Source of the DNA: Paenibacillus sp. LHD-117
GTDB lineage: Bacteria > Bacillota > Bacilli > Paenibacillales > Paenibacillaceae
Assembly: GCF_030929555.1 (NCBI RefSeq)
Contig: NZ_JAVFVT010000004.1
Span: forward strand, 124,001-188,000
DNA length: 64,000 nucleotides
Reading direction: 5' to 3'
Shown here piece after piece: positions 9,323 through 20,352 of this stretch. How positions within the stretch are numbered: the first letter of the stretch is position 1; each line of letters starts with the position of its first letter. The notes beneath the pieces are model-generated. The model did no database searches, had not been told where the DNA came from, and saw only the letters and a list, made by a program, of their open reading frames with translations. The position numbers were made by a program, and so were the translations under genes.

Positions 9323-10711
9323 TCACCAACCTTTTTCAGAATCCGAGCCAAACAATAGGCGGGAGCGTACGTCCGCTATCAAATAAAGCGTTCCCGTCAC
9401 GACCCCGAGATCCTTGTCCCCGGTCATCTGCTGTAATTTGTTTAATGCTTGCTGCCAATCCTTCTCAATGACGATCTCGATAGGGGGAAGCTCCGGCATG
9501 TTGCTGCGCATCTCCTGGACGATTCCGGCCAAGCCCTGCGCTTCCATTTTCATGCGATAATCGGGTTCGGTCAAGATAAGCGTATCCACTATTGGTAGTA
9601 TATGCTTAATCGTCTCCCGATGATTCTTATTCTCCAGCATCCCCATCATGAGGTGAAGCTTCTCGTAACGATACGTCGTACGAAGCGCCTTCGCCAGCAT
9701 CTCCGCGCCTTCCGGATTGTGAGCCCCGTCAAGTAGAATGCGAGGATCCCGGCTGACCATCTCCAGCCTTCCGGGCCATGCAGCCTTCAGCAGGCCCTCC
9801 CGCAGCGCTTCGTCTTCGATCACGAGCGCGTTGTATTGGCGCAGCACCTCTAGCGCCATGACGGCGGTTGCCGCGTTCGTACGTTGATGAGCGCCGTTTA
9901 ACGTGATCGATAACGGTTCGATGGTGCGGAACAAACCGTCGAATCGGAAGGTTTGATCGTCTTCGCGCTCGGAGACCGCCGATTCGGCGAATTGTTCGCC
10001 GAGCAAATAAAGCGAGCTCTTGCGCTCCGCCGCCGTCCGCTTCATGACTTCGATCACTTCCGGCTGCGTAGCCGCGCAAACGACGGGAATGCCCGGCTTG
10101 ATGATGCCCGCTTTCTCCTCGGCTACAGCAACGAGCGTGTCGCCAAGCCGATCCATGTGATCGTGGCCGATATTCGTAATGATCGAGATGACCGGATAGA
10201 CGATATTCGTCACGTCCAGCCTTCCGCCAAGACCGGTTTCCCACACCACGTAATCCGGGAATGTCACCTTGGCATAGAATAGAATCGCTAGAGCCGTAGA
10301 CACTTCGAACATCGTCGGCGAACCGAGCTCGGTCTCCGCGAGCGCTTCGACATGCGGCCGAAGCTCGTTCGCAAGCGCAAGCAGCGTCTCTTCCTCGATA
10401 TCGTTCCCGTTGTATTGGAACCGGTTCGTAAATTTCGTAATATACGGCGACGTGAACGTTCCTACGTCATAGCCGCCGCGGATCAGCACGCTGGTCAAAT
10501 AAGCGCAGGTCGATCCCTTGCCGTTCGTCCCCGCCACGTGGATGAACTTCAGCCTGCGATGCGGGTTGCCGAGCCTCTCCATCAACGCTTCGATGCGGTC
10601 CAAGCCCGGGCGGATTCCGAACGGAATAAGTCCAGTGATCCATTCTACCGCTTCTTGATAGGAGGACAGCGTTCCAGCCGCCGTCCCATTCGTCATATGT
10701 TCTGCCGTCAT
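9323..10711 (-). CDS. folC: Folylpolyglutamate synthase / dihydrofolate synthase FolC
   Basis: FolC adds glutamate to dihydropteroate and then builds the polyglutamate tail of folates. The 462-residue product belongs to the Mur ligase fold, with the P-loop [14 protein letters not shown] (about residues 60-73), [37 protein letters not shown] and the [10 protein letters not shown] motif of the C-terminal domain. It lies 35 bp after valS, as in B. subtilis, and its end overlaps the probable ribosome site of murC. The substrate range (one or both activities) cannot be read from sequence alone. Confidence 0.96.
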   Translation of the reverse strand: MTAEHMTNGTAAGTLSSYQEAVEWITGLIPFGIRPGLDRIEALMERLGNPHRRLKFIHVAGTNGKGSTCAYLTSVLIRGGYDVGTFTSPYITKFTNRFQYNGNDIEEETLLALANELRPHVEALAETELGSPTMFEVSTALAILFYAKVTFPDYVVWETGLGGRLDVTNIVYPVISIITNIGHDHMDRLGDTLVAVAEEKAGIIKPGIPVVCAATQPEVIEVMKRTAAERKSSLYLLGEQFAESAVSEREDDQTFRFDGLFRTIEPLSITLNGAHQRTNAATAVMALEVLRQYNALVIEDEALREGLLKAAWPGRLEMVSRDPRILLDGAHNPEGAEMLAKALRTTYRYEKLHLMMGMLENKNHRETIKHILPIVDTLILTEPDYRMKMEAQGLAGIVQEMRSNMPELPPIEIVIEKDWQQALNKLQQMTGDKDLGVVTGTLYLIADVRSRLLFGSDSEKGW

Positions 10712-10746
10712 GCGTTACCCTTCTTCCAAAACGTGGTCGCGGCCGA

Positions 10747-13389
10747 TTAGCCGCGCAATTCCGAGATGCGCGCAAGCACCTTGTCGCGTTTCTCCGCGTA
10801 GTCGTTCATTTTGGCGCGTTCTTCTTCGATGACCTTCGCCGGCGCTTTCGCCACGAAACCTTCATTGCCGAGCTTCTTCTCCACGCGCTCGACTTCGGAG
10901 ACGAGCGTGTTCAGCTCTTTCTCGAGGCGCGCGATTTCTTGTGCGATGTCGATCAGGCCCGCAAGCGGCAAATAAAGCTCGGCGCCGGTGACGATAGTCG
11001 TCATCGCCTTGTCGGGAGCTGCGATGCCGCGCCCGATCTCGAGCAGCGACGTACCGCAGAACCGCTTCACGAATTCTTCGTTGCGGCCGAGGATCGTTTC
11101 CTCCGCCTCGCTTGCAGGCTTAATCAGCAGTTCGATCTTCTTGCTCATCGGCACGTTCACTTCCGCCCGGATATTACGCACGGAACGGATCATCTCCATC
11201 AGCAGCTCCATCTCTTTGACCGCATCCGGCGCTTCGAGCGAAGTTTCGTAGGTCGGCCAAGCGGCCAGCGTGATCGTATCGCCGACATGAGGGAGATGCT
11301 GCCAAATCTCCTCGCTGATAAATGGCATGAACGGGTGAATAAGGCGCTGCGTCCGGTCAAGCACGTAAGCGAGCACGGATTGCGTCGCGCGTTTGGCGGC
11401 CATGTCCGTTCCGTTCAGGCTCAGCTTGGAGAATTCGATATACCAATCGCACAGATCATCCCAGATGAAGTTGTAGAGCACGCGGCCCGTCTCCCCGAAT
11501 TCATAGCCGTCGATCAAACGTGTGACGTCGCGCACCGTTTCGTTCAGACGATGGAGAATCCAGCGATCCGCCGTTCCGAGCTTAACGTCGATGTTGATGT
11601 CCGCCGCTTCGAAACCTTCGAGATTCATCAGCGCGAACCGCGAAGCGTTCCAAATTTTGTTCGCGAAGTTGCGAGCCTGCTCTACCTTCTCGAAACGGAA
11701 GCGCAGGTCTTGGCCCGGCGTGCTGCCCGTCGAAATCATGAACCGCATCGCGTCCGCTCCGTATTGCTCGATAACGTCGAGCGGATCGACGCCGTTGCCG
11801 AGCGACTTGGACATCTTCTGACCATCCTTGTCGCGTACGAGTCCGTGCATGAGCACGTCCTTGAACGGCATCTCGTCCGTAAATTCGAGGGCTGTGAAAA
11901 TCATGCGCGCCACCCAGAAATAAATAATATCGTAACCCGTCACGAGCACGTCCGTCGGGTAATACCGTTTCAGATCTTCAGTCTGGTCCGGCCAGCCGAG
12001 CGTGGAGAACGGCCAAAGCGCGGAGCTGAACCACGTATCAAGCACGTCGCTGTCCTGACGCAGATGATCGCCTTGCATATCTTCGCGCGACACGTGCAGC
12101 TCGCCCGTCGCGTCGTCGTACCAAGCCGGAATCCGGTGTCCCCACCATAGCTGGCGGGAGATGCACCAATCGCGAACGTTTTCGATCCAGTTCAAATATG
12201 TTTTCTCGAAGCGGTCCGGAACGAACTGCACGCCTTTGCCCGACTTCTGGGCCGCGATCGCCGCTTCCGCGAGCGGCTTCATGGCTACGAACCATTGCGT
12301 AGACAAGTAAGGTTCCACTACCGCTCCGCTGCGCTCGCTATGTCCGACTTGATGGACGTGGTCTTCGATGAGAACGCAAACGCCTTGCTCCTGCAAATCC
12401 TTCACGAGCTGCTTGCGGCAGTCGAAGCGGTCCATGCCTTGATAAGGTCCCGCTTCCGCGTTCATGATACCCGATTCGTCCATGACGATAATTTGCGGCA
12501 GGCTGTGCCGCTCGCCGACTTCGAAGTCGTTCGGATCATGCGCGGGCGTAATCTTGACCGCGCCGGAGCCGAATTCCTTCTCGACGTATTCGTCGGCGAT
12601 AATCGGGATTTCCCTGCCGACGACCGGCAATACGATCATGGAGCCAATCAGATGCTTGTAGCGCTCGTCTTCCGGATGTACCGCGACGGCTGTATCGCCG
12701 AGCATCGTCTCCGGACGCGTCGTCGCGACCGTAATGAAGCCGGAGCCATCCTTCAGCGGGTACCGCAAATGATACAGGTGACCGTTAAGTTCCTTATACT
12801 CGACTTCGATATCGGACAGCGCCGTGCGCGCAGCCGGATCCCAGTTGATGATTTTTTTGCCGCGGTAGATTAAGCCTTTCTCGTAGAGACGGACGAACAC
12901 TTCGCGAACGGCCTTGGATAAGCCTTCGTCGAGCGTGAACCGCTCTCTGGAATAGTCAAGAGACAAGCCCATCTTCGCCCATTGGGCACGAATCGTGTCC
13001 GCGTACTGCCCTTTCCACTCCCACACCTTCTCCAGGAAGGCTTCCCTTCCTAGATCATGGCGCGTAACGCCTTGCTCGCGCAGCTTCTGCTCGACCTTCG
13101 TCTGCGTCGCGATGCCCGCGTGATCGGTGCCCGGCAGCCATAACGCATCGTATCCTTGCATCCGCTTCGTGCGGATCAGAATATCTTGCAGCGTAAAGTC
13201 GAGCGCATGCCCGATATGCAGCATCCCCGTTACGTTAGGAGGCGGGATTACGATTGTGTAAGGTTTGGCATCGGGTCTTTTGCCCGCCTGAAAATAGTTG
13301 CCTTCCACCCAATACGAGTACCACTTCTGCTCCGCCGATTTGGGGTCGTAAGTGGTTGGCATTGCTGGTTTGTTCTCCATGTCAGACAT
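10747..13389 (-). CDS. valS: Valyl-tRNA synthetase
   Basis: ValS charges tRNA-Val. This class I synthetase shows the HIGH motif in [32 protein letters not shown], the editing-domain segments [17 protein letters not shown] and [13 protein letters not shown], and the KMSKS motif in [17 protein letters not shown]-terminal coiled coil (about residues 800-880, [20 protein letters not shown]) is typical of bacterial ValS. The ATG at 13389 ([10 protein letters not shown]) has GGGAG 8-9 bp upstream; the frame is open to 13404. This gives 880 residues. A T-box leader about 230 bp upstream controls it. Confidence 0.98.
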   Translation of the reverse strand: MSDMENKPAMPTTYDPKSAEQKWYSYWVEGNYFQAGKRPDAKPYTIVIPPPNVTGMLHIGHALDFTLQDILIRTKRMQGYDALWLPGTDHAGIATQTKVEQKLREQGVTRHDLGREAFLEKVWEWKGQYADTIRAQWAKMGLSLDYSRERFTLDEGLSKAVREVFVRLYEKGLIYRGKKIINWDPAARTALSDIEVEYKELNGHLYHLRYPLKDGSGFITVATTRPETMLGDTAVAVHPEDERYKHLIGSMIVLPVVGREIPIIADEYVEKEFGSGAVKITPAHDPNDFEVGERHSLPQIIVMDESGIMNAEAGPYQGMDRFDCRKQLVKDLQEQGVCVLIEDHVHQVGHSERSGAVVEPYLSTQWFVAMKPLAEAAIAAQKSGKGVQFVPDRFEKTYLNWIENVRDWCISRQLWWGHRIPAWYDDATGELHVSREDMQGDHLRQDSDVLDTWFSSALWPFSTLGWPDQTEDLKRYYPTDVLVTGYDIIYFWVARMIFTALEFTDEMPFKDVLMHGLVRDKDGQKMSKSLGNGVDPLDVIEQYGADAMRFMISTGSTPGQDLRFRFEKVEQARNFANKIWNASRFALMNLEGFEAADINIDVKLGTADRWILHRLNETVRDVTRLIDGYEFGETGRVLYNFIWDDLCDWYIEFSKLSLNGTDMAAKRATQSVLAYVLDRTQRLIHPFMPFISEEIWQHLPHVGDTITLAAWPTYETSLEAPDAVKEMELLMEMIRSVRNIRAEVNVPMSKKIELLIKPASEAEETILGRNEEFVKRFCGTSLLEIGRGIAAPDKAMTTIVTGAELYLPLAGLIDIAQEIARLEKELNTLVSEVERVEKKLGNEGFVAKAPAKVIEEERAKMNDYAEKRDKVLARISELRG

Positions 13390-13413
13390 CTGTTCATCTC
13401 CCATTCATTCTTC

Positions 13414-13546
13414 TCAAGGTGAAACGGCTGTCGCCTTCCTTTGGCGGTGCAGCGCGTTTCATTCCGAGAAATATAAGCACAGTATAGAGAAAACTTATAC
13501 TTTCTTATATTTCAAGTGTAAACGGCTGTCGCCGTCTTCTAGAAGC
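13414..13546. repeat. Dispersed hairpin repeat, copy B plus facing half copy C (family B)
   Basis: Copy B (13414-13475) repeats the sequence at 7770 with few changes; TGAAACG (13420-13426) pairs with CGTTTCA (13455-13461). It is joined to a half copy (13513-13546, AAGTGTAAACGGCTGTCGCC) by a spacer whose arms GAAATATAAG (13468-13477) and CTTATATTTC (13504-13513) are perfect inverted repeats. The whole unit sits between the T-box terminator and valS, so it forms part of the valS 5' untranslated region. Confidence 0.75.
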
Positions 13547-13620
13547 ACAAACTTACTCGTTTCTTAGTGAATTCTAAGATCCTATAAGGCGAATATTCAT
13601 GCATGCTTGGAACTGGACGC

Positions 13621-13885
13621 AAAAAAACCTCCCGTCCTCAAAAGGACGAAAGGTTATCTTCCGTGGTACCACCTTTGTTCCGCTTGCGTTCGCACGCGCG
13701 GCACTCGAACAGATAACGGCTGCGGCCGGCCCCGCTTAGACGAGAGGCGTCGATTTCTTGACGCGTTTCGCTTGAGCGTGGCAACTCCAGGGCGACCCGT
13801 ATGCAGTCCGATCCTGCAGAACCTTCCAGCGTAACGGTCCTGCTCTCTGAAGGCCTCCTGCGTACTACTCCCCTTCAATGTCGTT
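13621..13885 (-). promoter_or_regulatory. T-box riboswitch, tRNA-Val responsive
   Basis: On the minus strand the canonical T-box core AAAGGTGGTACCACGG lies at 13660-13676. It is followed by a transcription terminator (CGTCCTTTTGAGGACG within a longer stem, then TTTTTTT) at 13621-13653. Upstream, a long stem I region begins near 13885 and includes AGAGAGCAGGACCG and CTGGAGTTGCC. A GTC triplet at 13796-13794 (in GGGTCGCCCTGGAG) is a good candidate specifier and encodes valine, in keeping with the downstream valS. Uncharged tRNA-Val is expected to stabilise the antiterminator and allow transcription of valS-folC-murC. The specifier position is inferred from the usual stem I layout. Confidence 0.93.
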
Positions 13886-13970
13886 CACGTAAAACATACA
13901 TATGCTCTATCATACATTTGTTAACGTGCGGAGTCAACCTGCAATGGTTACAATAGGCAAAAGCGCAAAC

Positions 13971-13997
13971 AAGGCCGCCCGGTGAAGGGCGGCCTTT
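13971..13997 (-). terminator. Terminator downstream of spoVID
   Basis: The minus strand carries a perfect GC-rich hairpin, AAGGCCGCC against GGGCGGCCTT with loop TTCACC. It is followed by a weak T tract (TTGTTTGCGCTTTT). It lies about 40 bp after the spoVID stop codon and upstream of the valS T-box promoter region. Confidence 0.8.
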
Positions 13998-14034
13998 CGG
14001 AATAAAGCGACTGACTGATCGAAGAGACGCGGCG

Positions 14035-15411
14035 TTACGGAATATACAGAAGCTGCCCTTCCTCCACCGCGGATTCATGCAGCCTGTTATAGGTCAGAAT
14101 TTCCCTCGGGTTCAGGCTGTACCGTATCGCGATCTGCTCCAGCGTCTCTTCCTTCTGGACAATGCACATTCTGATCTTGCGGAATTCGTTCTCCCCGGCT
14201 TGCTTGCTCAGGAACAACTTCTTCCACTCGATTTCTTCTTCCACAGCCGCCGTGCGGGATGCGTTCTGCGCTTCCAGCTCGAAGCTTTCCTGCTCAGCAG
14301 CCTCGCGCGCCGCTTGCTCGCGCCTGCTCGATTGCAGCAGCGCGCGGAACCCGACATCCGCTTGCGGCTCCCCGGCGTTGCCGGACGGTTTGCCTGCGAA
14401 AGCGATCTGGACCTCTTGCTGCTGGCGCCCTTCCGGCTCCGGCTCCGGCTCTTGGTTGATCGGCTCCGCGGGGACGGCTTGCAGAACCTGTTCGATTCTA
14501 GGTTCTTCGTAGATTTCGGCAACGAACGTGTCCGAGGATTGGGGCTCGACGGCCGCGGTCTGGATTTCCTCCTCCGGCCTGATTCCCGCTTGACCGGCGG
14601 ACGAAGTTGGTTGGTTAGCCGCAAACCAAGGCTGGGAAAATGCCGCTTCATCGTCTTGAGCCGCAAACTGCGGCGACTGCTGCGCCTTCTGCCCCGCTTC
14701 GGCGAGCGCGCTCCACTGCAGCCAGCTGTCGCTGACGGTTTGCTGCGAAGCGATCGTTATTTCGCGCTGGCCGCCATCCGACAAGGCGGATGAAAGATCA
14801 TCGGCTATGTAACCCTGCTCTTCTTGCACAGCCTGCGCTTGATCCCCGTAATCACGCTGGGTCCATTCGAACGACGGAGGCTGGAATCCCGCTTGCGCCG
14901 CATTCGCATATGCTGCAGCCCCCGCCTCATTCGATTCCGGTCCAGAGAAGCCGTTCCCGAACGGCTGCTCGAATGGCGCTTCCCGCTCATGGGTCGCCGT
15001 GAACGGCTCTTCCTCCCACTGCTGTCCGGGCGTCTCCTCCACCGGATCGACGGAGATCCCCCTGAGCGACAACACGCCGGTAATGTTCAGCGTACGGGCG
15101 GAGATCAGATCGACATCGAAATTATCGATTTCGATCGAGATGTCGTCCAGCCGAGACACCCGGTTCATCGGCAGCGAAATTTCGACCGGGATCCAGTGCT
15201 CGAGCGTAAGCGGCCCCGCAATCGCATTCTGGCTCCGATACACGCCGCTGAGCAGCAGCTGCCCTTTCAAGACGGCTTGGTCCCCTTGATCGATCACTTG
15301 GATCCGGGGCACCAGCTCGATCTCCTCCAACTCGTCTATCGCCGCGACATCATCGGGCAGATGAACGCGCTCATACACGTCAAATCGTAATCCGTTCGCT
15401 TGATTCGACAC
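14035..15411 (-). CDS. spoVID: Spore coat morphogenetic protein SpoVID
   Basis: SpoVID is a sporulation protein that drives encasement of the forespore by the coat. The conserved N-terminal domain (about residues 1-125) includes LRFDVYERVHLPD and RIQVIDQGDQAVLKGQLLL. A long low-complexity region rich in Gln, Glu and Ala follows (about 130-400). The C-terminal LysM-like domain (about 410-458, CIVQKEETLEQIAIRYSLNP) ends with GQLLYIP. I chose the GTG at 15411 because GGGAGG lies 7-8 bp upstream and this gives the family's usual N-terminus; the frame is open to 15462. The product is 458 residues. It lies in the hemL-spoVID-valS order known from Bacillus, here with a pseudouridine synthase gene between hemL and spoVID. 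Confidence 0.9.
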   Translation of the reverse strand: MSNQANGLRFDVYERVHLPDDVAAIDELEEIELVPRIQVIDQGDQAVLKGQLLLSGVYRSQNAIAGPLTLEHWIPVEISLPMNRVSRLDDISIEIDNFDVDLISARTLNITGVLSLRGISVDPVEETPGQQWEEEPFTATHEREAPFEQPFGNGFSGPESNEAGAAAYANAAQAGFQPPSFEWTQRDYGDQAQAVQEEQGYIADDLSSALSDGGQREITIASQQTVSDSWLQWSALAEAGQKAQQSPQFAAQDDEAAFSQPWFAANQPTSSAGQAGIRPEEEIQTAAVEPQSSDTFVAEIYEEPRIEQVLQAVPAEPINQEPEPEPEGRQQQEVQIAFAGKPSGNAGEPQADVGFRALLQSSRREQAAREAAEQESFELEAQNASRTAAVEEEIEWKKLFLSKQAGENEFRKIRMCIVQKEETLEQIAIRYSLNPREILTYNRLHESAVEEGQLLYIP

Positions 15412-15516
15412 GCCAAAGTCCTCCCTTCTCATACTGAATGCTTGGTCTAACGGCACATACACTACTTATCTATATGGCTGAGCAAGCGGGAGCATGACTG
15501 TCTTTTTCAAAGAGGA

Positions 15517-16458
15517 CTACCCGTTGTATAGCTTCCGCAGCCAAGCCGGCCAAGGCGAGTCCGCTTCGACCATGTCGCCCGTGAGCGGATGCGGGAAGAC
15601 GAGCTTCTCGCCATGCAGAGCTTGATGGTTCAGTCCGCCTGCCGCGAATCCTCCGTAGAGCGTATCCCCGAGCAGAGGATGGCCGATATGGCTCATGTGA
15701 ACGCGGATCTGATGCGTGCGGCCCGTCTCGAGCTCGACTCTCGCGACCGAGAATCTATCGAATGAGCGAATTCGTTCATAGCGGGTAACGGCCGTTTCTC
15801 CCGCAGGCGATACTCTGCGCCTAGACTTATGGTGACGATCCTTGCCGATCGGAGCATCGATCGTTCCCTTCTGCTGCCGCAGACGGCCGTGAACGACGGC
15901 GATATACAGCCGATCGATCCGCTTATCGCGCATCGCCTCGTCGAGCCGGAGCTGTGCGAGATCGTTTTTGGAATACAGCACGGGGCCGGACGTGTCGTCG
16001 TCGAGCCGGTGAATATGCCGAACGGGAAGCGGATCCCCTTGATTCATCATATGTTTGGCGGCGGCCATATCCAGCGTACCGGCTTGTCCCGCGTACGATT
16101 CGTGGACGGGCATGCCGGCCGGCTTGTCGAACACCAAGCAGTAGTCGTCCTCGTACAGCACGGGCGGGACGACAAGCCCCGCGTCCTTCGCCGCGTGACG
16201 GTACAAATCGGAATGCTTGGCATCCGTCGCCGGGAACGCCAGCAGCCCGATGCGCCCGTCGGGCGACCAGCGGATTCCTCCGACCGAGAATAGGCGGTTC
16301 ACCCATTTGGCGGGGAAAAGCGAACAAGCCAGCAACCACTGGCGCAACTCGTGCGCGTGGCTGCCGGCTTCCGGCGGCTTGGAGCCCAGTGCCGTGGCCA
16401 GAGCGTAAGGATCCAGCTCCAGCCACTCTCCAATGCGTTCGATATGGTTATTTATCAT
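15517..16458 (-). CDS. RluA/RluD-family pseudouridine synthase
   Basis: This enzyme converts specific uridines in rRNA or tRNA to pseudouridine. The catalytic signature HRLDDDTSGPVLYSKN holds the essential Asp, and the later motifs RLYIAVVHGRL, ETGRTHQIRVHM and HPLLGDTLYGG are those of the RluA clade. At 313 residues it has a poorly conserved N-terminal part instead of a clear S4 domain. The substrate cannot be told from sequence. It sits 24 bp downstream of hemL, between the heme operon and spoVID, and may be read through from hemL. Confidence 0.92.
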   Translation of the reverse strand: MINNHIERIGEWLELDPYALATALGSKPPEAGSHAHELRQWLLACSLFPAKWVNRLFSVGGIRWSPDGRIGLLAFPATDAKHSDLYRHAAKDAGLVVPPVLYEDDYCLVFDKPAGMPVHESYAGQAGTLDMAAAKHMMNQGDPLPVRHIHRLDDDTSGPVLYSKNDLAQLRLDEAMRDKRIDRLYIAVVHGRLRQQKGTIDAPIGKDRHHKSRRRVSPAGETAVTRYERIRSFDRFSVARVELETGRTHQIRVHMSHIGHPLLGDTLYGGFAAGGLNHQALHGEKLVFPHPLTGDMVEADSPWPAWLRKLYNG

Positions 16459-16482
16459 TTGCGCTTGGGCTCCTTTAGACGA

Positions 16483-17784
16483 TTACAGACGGCCGAACGC
16501 AGCGTCATGCGCGGCAATCGTCTCTTCGATGTCGGCATCCGAATGAACCGCGGATACGAACATTCCTTCGAATTGGGAAGGGGCGATGCTGACCCCGAGA
16601 TCCAGCATGGCGGCGAAATAAGCTTTGAACCGCTCCAGGCTGGATGTCTTCGCCGAATCGTAATTGATCACGACTTGATCGGTGAAGAACGGGCAGACCA
16701 TCGAGCCGACGCGGTTAATCGTCGTCGGAATGCCGTGTTTCGCCGCGTTTGCTTCGAAGCCGAGCTGAAGCTTGACGGCCTGGCGCTCCAGCAGCTCGTA
16801 CTTATCCTGCGTCATCAGCTTGAGTGTCGTATAACCGGCCGCCATCGCAAGCGGGTTGCCCGACAATGTGCCCGCCTGGTAGATCGGGCCGCTAGGCGCC
16901 ATCATCTCCATCAGCTCTCGTCTGCCGCCGTACGCTCCGACCGGCAGTCCGCCGCCGATGACCTTGCCGAAGCAGGTGAGATCGGGCTGAATGCCGAACA
17001 GCCCTTGCGCGCAGGAATAGCCGACCCGGAATCCGGTCATCACTTCGTCGAAGATCAGCAAGCTTCCGTATTCCGTCGTAATGGCACGCAGCCCTTCCAG
17101 GAAGCCCGGAAGCGGCGGCACGACGCCCATATTGCCGGCGACCGGCTCCACGATGACGCAAGCGATCTCCTCGCCGTATTTCTCGAACGCCAGCTTGACC
17201 GATTCGATATCGTTATAGGGTACCGTGATCGTATGCGAAGCGACATGCTCGGGCACGCCCGGGCTGTCCGGAAGTCCAAGCGTCGCGACGCCGGAGCCCG
17301 CCTTAATGAGCAAGCTGTCCGCATGCCCGTGGTAAGAACCCTCGAATTTCATGATTTTGCTGCGTTTCGTATAACCTCGCGCGAGTCTAAGCGCGCTCAT
17401 CGTCGCTTCCGTGCCGGAGTTGACCATCCTCACGACATCGACGGAAGGCACTCGTTCGCAGACGAGCTCGGCCATCAACGTCTCAAGCTCCGTCGGAGCC
17501 CCGAAGCTCGTGCCTTTCTCCGCCGTCTTGCGGATCGCTTCCACGACTTCCGGATGGGCATGTCCCATGATAAGAGGTCCCCAGGAAGCTACGTAATCGA
17601 TATAGGAGTTTCCGTCGATGTCATAAACGCGGCTGCCAGCTCCGCGCTCCATGTATACGGGCGTCAGTCCGACCGATTTGAATGCCCGCACCGGGCTGTT
17701 AACGCCTCCGGGGATTACTTTCTTCGCTCTCGCGAACGCTTCGGCTGACTTTGCGTCCTGTCTCGTTCTCGCTTTTTCGCTCAT
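16483..17784 (-). CDS. hemL: Glutamate-1-semialdehyde 2,1-aminomutase HemL
   Basis: HemL is a pyridoxal-phosphate enzyme that turns glutamate-1-semialdehyde into 5-aminolevulinate, the second step of the C5 heme pathway. The 433-residue protein has [14 protein letters not shown] at the N-terminus, the pyridoxal-binding lysine in [17 protein letters not shown] (near residue 267) and [14 protein letters not shown]. Its start codon overlaps the hemB stop (TAATG), so translation is likely coupled. It is the last gene of the hem operon. Confidence 0.98.
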   Translation of the reverse strand: MSEKARTRQDAKSAEAFARAKKVIPGGVNSPVRAFKSVGLTPVYMERGAGSRVYDIDGNSYIDYVASWGPLIMGHAHPEVVEAIRKTAEKGTSFGAPTELETLMAELVCERVPSVDVVRMVNSGTEATMSALRLARGYTKRSKIMKFEGSYHGHADSLLIKAGSGVATLGLPDSPGVPEHVASHTITVPYNDIESVKLAFEKYGEEIACVIVEPVAGNMGVVPPLPGFLEGLRAITTEYGSLLIFDEVMTGFRVGYSCAQGLFGIQPDLTCFGKVIGGGLPVGAYGGRRELMEMMAPSGPIYQAGTLSGNPLAMAAGYTTLKLMTQDKYELLERQAVKLQLGFEANAAKHGIPTTINRVGSMVCPFFTDQVVINYDSAKTSSLERFKAYFAAMLDLGVSIAPSQFEGMFVSAVHSDADIEETIAAHDAAFGRL

Positions 17785-18785
17785 TATGCCTCTTCTCCTC
17801 TCAGCCAGCGCGCCGCGTCCTTCGCGTGATACGTAATGATAATGTCCGCGCCCGCGCGCTTCATGCCCGTGAGCTTCTCCAGCACGATCGACCGCTCGTC
17901 GATCCAGCCGTTCGCCGCAGCCCCCTTCACCATCGAATATTCCGCGCTGACGTTGTAGGCGACGACCGGAAGATCGAATTGCTCTTTCAACATCTTCAAA
18001 ATGTCCAAATAGGCGAGAGCCGGCTTCACCATTAGCATGTCGGCGCCTTCCGCGACGTCGGAATCCGCTTCTCGGATCGCCTCTCTCGCATTGGCCGGAT
18101 CCATCTGGTACGTCTTGCGGTCCCCGAATTGCGGAGCGGAATGCGCGGCATCACGGAACGGACCGTAAAACGCGGAAGCGTATTTGACGGAATAGGACAT
18201 AATCGCGATATCGCTAAAGCCCGCCTCATCGAGTCCCCCCCGGATCGCATGGACGAATCCGTCCATCATATTGGAAGGCGCGATGATATCGGCGCCGGCT
18301 TCCGCTTGAGATATGGCCGTACGGACAAGCAGCTCGAGCGATCTGTCGTTGTCGACCACTGCGGTCCCCGTCGCCTTGTCTTGATGCACGATGCCGCAAT
18401 GGCCGTGATCCGTGAACTGGCACAGACAAGTATCGGCTACGACGACGAGCTCCGGCGACCAGCCCTTCACCGCGCGGATTGCCTGTTGCACAATGCCGTT
18501 CTTGTCGTAAGCCGACGTCCCAGCGGCGTCCTTATGCTCCGGAACGCCGAATAGCAGCACGGACTTAACGCCCGCGGCCACGACATCGCGGATTTCTTCT
18601 TCCAGTCGGTCCATCGAGAAATGATAAACGCCCGGCATGGACGGTATCTCTTCCTTCACGTTATCGCCGTGCGTTACGAAGATCGGGTAAATAAAATCGT
18701 TTGCTTCAAGCACCGTCTCGCGCACCATGCCGCGAATGCCGGCCGTCCTGCGAAGCCTGCGATGTCTCGTAATTGGAAATGTCAT
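17784..18785 (-). CDS. hemB: Delta-aminolevulinic acid dehydratase HemB
   Basis: HemB condenses two 5-aminolevulinate molecules to porphobilinogen. The 333-residue protein has the Cys-x-Cys-x8-Cys zinc site in [14 protein letters not shown], which marks the zinc-dependent class. The catalytic lysines lie in [16 protein letters not shown] and [11 protein letters not shown]. Its ATG overlaps the end of the cobA/hemD fusion gene (ATGA). Confidence 0.98.
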   Translation of the reverse strand: MTFPITRHRRLRRTAGIRGMVRETVLEANDFIYPIFVTHGDNVKEEIPSMPGVYHFSMDRLEEEIRDVVAAGVKSVLLFGVPEHKDAAGTSAYDKNGIVQQAIRAVKGWSPELVVVADTCLCQFTDHGHCGIVHQDKATGTAVVDNDRSLELLVRTAISQAEAGADIIAPSNMMDGFVHAIRGGLDEAGFSDIAIMSYSVKYASAFYGPFRDAAHSAPQFGDRKTYQMDPANAREAIREADSDVAEGADMLMVKPALAYLDILKMLKEQFDLPVVAYNVSAEYSMVKGAAANGWIDERSIVLEKLTGMKRAGADIIITYHAKDAARWLRGEEA

Positions 18786-20350
18786 ATCGGTTCGTCCTCC
18801 TTCGATGCTCGTTCAGTCATGCGGTATCGGGCGACTGCTGCCAATAAACTGTCTATCGTGGATTCCTCTGCTTCGATCGAAACCTCAAGCCCTGCATCTC
18901 GAACCGTCTGCGAGGTGATCGGGCCTATGCTTGCGATCGGAATGCCGGCCAGAGCCTTCGCCGGCTCTTCGATTCCGTTCCTCTCCAATACCGTTAACAA
19001 GTTCGTTACGGTCGACGAGCTCGTGAACGTAATCATATGGATCGCTTTCTCGCGGAGCCATTCCACCGCCAGCTCGTCCCGCGTATCGGCCAATACGGTG
19101 TCGTATACATCGATCTCTACCGGCTCCACGCCGCGCTCTCTGAGCGCCTTAGGCATGACGTCGCGCGCGAGGTCGCCTCTTGGCAGGAGTGCCCGGTCAC
19201 CCTGCTTCATCCAGCCTTCGACTCGCTCCAGCAGCGATTCCGCGTGGAATTTGACCGGCAGCTCTTCGACTTGAAGTCCTCGTCCGACAAGCGCTTCCGC
19301 CGTCTTCGGTCCTACGGCGACGATGCGGGCCTGGCCGAAACTTCGAATATCGAGCTTAAATTGCCGCAGCCAGCGGATGAAATATTCGACGCCGTTCACG
19401 CTCGTAAAGACAAGCCATTGATAGCTCTCCGCCTCCGACAGCTTCTCCCGCAGCGTCGCGATCGCGGCTTCGCCTTCCGGCTCCCGGATATCGATGACCG
19501 GGAACTCGCACGGCTCGCCGCCAAGCTCCTCGATCCGCTCCGACAGCTCGCTCGCCTGCGTGCGCGCTCTCGTCACGAGCACGCGCACGCCGAACAACGG
19601 CTTGCGCTCGTACCAACGGAGCTTCTCGCGCTGCAGCACGACTTCGCCTACGATAATGACGGCCGGCGGCTGGAAATTCGCGGCCTTTACCTTCTCTTCG
19701 ATCGTCGCAAGCGTGCCGACGATCGTCTGCTGCTCCACGCGCGTTCCCCAGCGGACCAACGCCACCGGCGTGCTGGCAGGCTTGCCATGCCGGATCAACT
19801 GCTCTGCGATGTAGCCGATTTTGGCGACGCCCATCAGGAACAATAGCGTACCCGTCGCGTTCGTCACTTTGTCCCAGTGGATGGAACGGTCCAGCTTATC
19901 CGGGCTTTCGTGTCCCGTCACGATGGAAAGAGAGGATGCCAGATCGCGATGGGTAACCGGTATGCCCGCGTACGCCGGTACGGCGATCGCCGACGTGATG
20001 CCGGGAACGATTTCGAATTCGATGCCGTTATCGTAAAGCAGTTCCGCTTCCTCGCCCACTCGCCCGAATATCGTCGGATCGCCGCCTTTGAGCCGCGTAA
20101 CCGTCTTCCCTTCCAGCGCGAGATCCACGAGCAGCTGATTAATCTCTTCCTGCTTCATCGTGTGGCGATCCGGAAGCTTGCCAACGTAAATCAGTTCCGC
20201 GGACGGCTTCGCGTGCCGAAGCAGCCTCGGACTTGCGAGACGGTCATAGACGACAACATCGCATCTTTCTAGGCATTGCATCCCGCGAACCGTGATCAGC
20301 TTCGGATCTCCCGGTCCTGCGCCGACCAAATATACCTTCCCCTTGTCCAT
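18782..20350 (-). CDS. cobA-hemD: Fused uroporphyrinogen-III methyltransferase / uroporphyrinogen-III synthase
   Basis: The 522-residue protein joins two enzymes at the uroporphyrinogen branch point. Residues 1 to about 245 are a SUMT/CobA methyltransferase ([51 protein letters not shown]), which leads to siroheme or cobalamin. Residues from about 255 to 510 are uroporphyrinogen-III synthase ([45 protein letters not shown]), needed for heme as well. Such fusions are known in Paenibacillus and Clostridia. It lies 3 bp after hemC and overlaps hemB by 4 bp. Confidence 0.97.
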   Translation of the reverse strand: MDKGKVYLVGAGPGDPKLITVRGMQCLERCDVVVYDRLASPRLLRHAKPSAELIYVGKLPDRHTMKQEEINQLLVDLALEGKTVTRLKGGDPTIFGRVGEEAELLYDNGIEFEIVPGITSAIAVPAYAGIPVTHRDLASSLSIVTGHESPDKLDRSIHWDKVTNATGTLLFLMGVAKIGYIAEQLIRHGKPASTPVALVRWGTRVEQQTIVGTLATIEEKVKAANFQPPAVIIVGEVVLQREKLRWYERKPLFGVRVLVTRARTQASELSERIEELGGEPCEFPVIDIREPEGEAAIATLREKLSEAESYQWLVFTSVNGVEYFIRWLRQFKLDIRSFGQARIVAVGPKTAEALVGRGLQVEELPVKFHAESLLERVEGWMKQGDRALLPRGDLARDVMPKALRERGVEPVEIDVYDTVLADTRDELAVEWLREKAIHMITFTSSSTVTNLLTVLERNGIEEPAKALAGIPIASIGPITSQTVRDAGLEVSIEAEESTIDSLLAAVARYRMTERASKEDEPI

Positions 20351-20352
20351 GC

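Noticed and set aside
13654..14078. Short frames in the region between valS and spoVID
   Set aside because: They overlap the T-box stem I and the spoVID terminator, have no ribosome site and have unlikely composition.
16351..17748. 465-residue plus-strand open frame opposite hemL
   Set aside because: It is the mirror of a well-conserved gene in GC-rich sequence and its product is Arg/His-rich with no motif. The same applies to long plus-strand frames opposite valS (10939-12150) and mreB (3407-4433).
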